Shown here in pieces: positions 34,870 through 37,276 of a DNA stretch of 37,276 nt. The notes beneath the pieces were generated by a model that worked only from the letters and a program-made list of their open reading frames with translations, had not been told where the DNA came from and made no database searches. This stretch comes from Candidatus Omnitrophota bacterium. GTDB lineage: Bacteria; Omnitrophota; Gorgyraeia; Zapsychrales; JAHFGK01. The position numbers and the translations under genes are program-made. The stretch covers positions 13,230 to 50,505 of the forward strand of contig JAHFGK010000001.1 in NCBI GenBank assembly GCA_023247475.1, written 5' to 3'. Numbering within the stretch: position 1 is the first letter of the stretch; every line of letters begins with the position of its first letter.

Positions 34870-37276
34870 ATGCGACTAAAATACCTCGTCATCTTTTTCG
34901 TTTCTCTCCTAGCCATATCTCTAGAATTGTTCTTTACTAGAATTTTAAACCTAAAAACATGGAATCATGTCGTCTATATCATTATTCCCTATGCCATTTT
35001 GGGATATGGGATAGGAGCTAATATTTATCTTATTTGCAAAAATTATTTTAAAAAATGGAAAGAAGATTATCTCATAGCGTATTTGTTGTTATTACTTTCT
35101 ATATTTAGTATCGTGTCCACTCAGGCCATAATCGATTTTCCTATCCTCATTGCCTATATTGCCAAACTCCTTGTTAATATAAAAGCCATTTACATGCTTC
35201 TTATATCGTATACGATCCTGATGATTCCTTTTGTGTTTATTGGATTTTTAGTCGTCTTTTTATTTACGACCCAGCCTATATCCAATAATAAACTTTACTT
35301 TTGGGATCTTCTGGGAGCTGGCTTGGGCGCATTTCTTTTTTACCCTTTAATCAATTCTATGAACGTTTTTCATTCCATCCTGTTTCTTTCTTTAATTATA
35401 TTTTATTTATCTCTTCTTTTATTTTTTCCAAAGCACTATTGGCTCTTTGGCCCGTTTGTCATATTATGTTCTGCCATAGCTTTTACAGCTCTTCCAGAGC
35501 CCGATCGGTATACAGTGGACAAAACCAAAGGATGGGAATATATACCTGGATTTGTGCCAGCGGAATACTATGAAAGAATAGTCTCTCGCTGGCATCCTCT
35601 TGGCCGGACGGAAATTTTTCGCATAACGGATGAATATGTGCAAGAACGTTTATATGCTAATGCGGTCGGCACCTTTGAAATTAATGTAAGGCCCATTCCG
35701 GAATTTTCTTTTGTGTCCACAAATTATCTGGCCGGAACTCCCATATACAAATTTTCCTCGGAAGGTCTAGCAGAAAAGAATTCCAAGATATATTTATTTA
35801 GTGAAGCCATGGAATGTCCTTATGTCCTGGAGAAAGAACCAAAAACATTAATTATTGGAACGGGGGGCGGTCGCGATATTTTTATGGCAGAGACTCACGG
35901 AGCTAAAGAAATTTATGGGGCAGAAATTAATCCAGCTATTTACGCTGAGATGGCTCCGGGAGGAAAGTTCTATGAATATTCCGGGAAGATCTATTTTCAC
36001 CCCAATACTAAAATTTTTAATGAAGATGGAAGGCATTTAGTGAAGAGACTAGACTCCCAAGATTTTGATCTCATTATTTTAAATGGTGTGGATACTTTTT
36101 CTGGTCTATCCACCGGAGCCTATGCTTATGCGGAAAGTTATCTATATACAAAAGAAGCCGTTCTTGATTATCTGCGTACTCTTAAAGTTAACGGAATAAT
36201 TAATTTCAATCGATGGAGTTTTTATCCTGACACTCCTCGAGAAGAATTGCGTCTCTTTGCCATTGCCCTGGAGGCCTTACGAACGATTGGGGCGCAAGAA
36301 CCATGGGAACATATTATTTTAGGAACCTATCGTTTTTGGGCCATTTTTCTCATTAAGAAAACCCCTTTTACACCGGAGGAGAGAGAAACTGTAGAAAATT
36401 ATTTTCTAGAACACAACATTAAATTGATCTTCCCATCAACTGAACAGAGTAGCTACATATCCATTTTTAATCAGTATGTACAATCTTTTAAAGAAAAAAA
36501 AGAAAAGATGTTTGCTAAAAACTATCCTTGTGATATTTCCGTTATTTCTGATGATGCCCCATTCTTTTATAAATATTATAAACTAAATTCCTTTAATCCC
36601 TTTAATGTCTTTGTTAAGCACCATACGGGTACAATCATTTTTATGACCCAAGTCCTCGTATTGGTTCAAGCGGTTGTCTTCATACTAATTTTTATTTTTT
36701 TGCCACTTTACGTTTTTAAGAAAACCGAGGTGAAAAATATGCCTACTGATTTTCGGAATTCATTTATCCTGTTTTTCAGTTGTCTCGGATGTGGTTACAT
36801 GTTTATCGAGATCCCGATGATGCAACGTTTTGTTTTGTTATTAGGGAGTCCGATTTATTCTATTTCGGTAACATTGACAGCCCTTTTGATTTCTTCCGGA
36901 CTAGGGAGTTTATTATTGCCTTATGCCCAGAAATTCCTAAAATCAAAAAAATTCTGTTTGACTCTATCGACCGCACTCTTAGCAGCTTTGATTTTAGGAT
37001 TAGTTTCAATTGGGATGAAAAGTTTAGATCATTTGATAGGTTTACCGTTTATGGGACGCGTCCTGATTGTTTGTTTAATCTTATTCCCCGTAGGATTATT
37101 GTTAGGAATGTTTTTCCCTTCCGGACTGCAATTGATCAGCCGCGAGTATGAAAATGCGATTCCCTGGGCATGGGGAATTAATTCTGGTTTTAGCGTATTA
37201 GGCTCGATACTAGCCATTATTTTTGCCCAATTTTGGGGGTTTAGTACGATCCTTCAATTAGCTTTGATAATATATT
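34870..37276 (+). CDS. Second membrane spermidine-synthase-like protein, 3'-truncated by the window (absent from the ORF track)
   Basis: Read by hand from ATG 34870 with no stop to the window end: MRLKYLVIFFVSLLAISLELFFTRILNLKTWNHVVYIIIPYAILGYGIG...LIIGTGGGRDIFMAETHGAKEIYGAEINPAIY...DFDLIILNGVDTF...ISDDAPFFYKYY...GYMFIEIPMMQRFVLLLGSPIYSISVTL...IPWAWGINSGFSVLGSILAIIFAQFWGFS. Confidence 0.92.
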   Translation, partial: MRLKYLVIFFVSLLAISLELFFTRILNLKTWNHVVYIIIPYAILGYGIGANIYLICKNYFKKWKEDYLIAYLLLLLSIFSIVSTQAIIDFPILIAYIAKLLVNIKAIYMLLISYTILMIPFVFIGFLVVFLFTTQPISNNKLYFWDLLGAGLGAFLFYPLINSMNVFHSILFLSLIIFYLSLLLFFPKHYWLFGPFVILCSAIAFTALPEPDRYTVDKTKGWEYIPGFVPAEYYERIVSRWHPLGRTEIFRITDEYVQERLYANAVGTFEINVRPIPEFSFVSTNYLAGTPIYKFSSEGLAEKNSKIYLFSEAMECPYVLEKEPKTLIIGTGGGRDIFMAETHGAKEIYGAEINPAIYAEMAPGGKFYEYSGKIYFHPNTKIFNEDGRHLVKRLDSQDFDLIILNGVDTFSGLSTGAYAYAESYLYTKEAVLDYLRTLKVNGIINFNRWSFYPDTPREELRLFAIALEALRTIGAQEPWEHIILGTYRFWAIFLIKKTPFTPEERETVENYFLEHNIKLIFPSTEQSSYISIFNQYVQSFKEKKEKMFAKNYPCDISVISDDAPFFYKYYKLNSFNPFNVFVKHHTGTIIFMTQVLVLVQAVVFILIFIFLPLYVFKKTEVKNMPTDFRNSFILFFSCLGCGYMFIEIPMMQRFVLLLGSPIYSISVTLTALLISSGLGSLLLPYAQKFLKSKKFCLTLSTALLAALILGLVSIGMKSLDHLIGLPFMGRVLIVCLILFPVGLLLGMFFPSGLQLISREYENAIPWAWGINSGFSVLGSILAIIFAQFWGFSTILQLALIIY

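Noticed and set aside
35301-37217. Listed short ORFs at 35301, 35848, 35855, 36780 and 37029
   Set aside because: Overlap the hand-read 34870-37276 spermidine-synthase-like frame in other frames or antisense.

Overview
AT-rich bacterial window. The gene style (giant multidomain ORF, dockerin-like secreted proteins, TIGR04073-like exported peptide) suggests an Omnitrophota/PVC-type uncultured lineage, but the taxonomy is inference only. The left 15.3 kb is a single reading frame that is open to the window edge, so the protein is longer than the 5085 aa listed. It encodes a giant polyprotein-like fusion: two LOG/lysine-decarboxylase-family domains, a LigT-like 2H-phosphoesterase domain, a PEP-synthase/PPDK ATP-grasp plus phospho-His swivel unit, a YvcK/CofD-like domain, a HAD phosphatase domain, a eukaryote-type hexokinase domain and a bPGM-like domain. 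The enzyme blocks are separated by three copies of an exactly 112-codon membrane module. All three copies keep an E-Q-x-x-x-W / F-x-x-x-H / H-x-x-x-N pattern resembling CPBP (CAAX/Rce1-type) intramembrane proteases. A giant metabolic polyprotein carrying its own protease-like membrane modules is my main candidate for an undescribed system. To the right are mutL and mutS, with a decayed extra copy of the mutL 3' end beyond an inserted GLUG/dockerin gene. These are followed by a coiled-coil exported protein, a SmpA/OmlA-like lipoprotein, a membrane protein, an exported isoaspartyl methyltransferase, a GH2/GH5-like secreted hydrolase with dockerin-like repeats, a MORN-repeat lipoprotein, two membrane spermidine-synthase-like proteins (one runs off the window and is missing from the ORF track), a GT39-like membrane protein, a TIGR04073-like small exported protein and a polytopic membrane protein. 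No rRNA, tRNA or CRISPR array was recognised.
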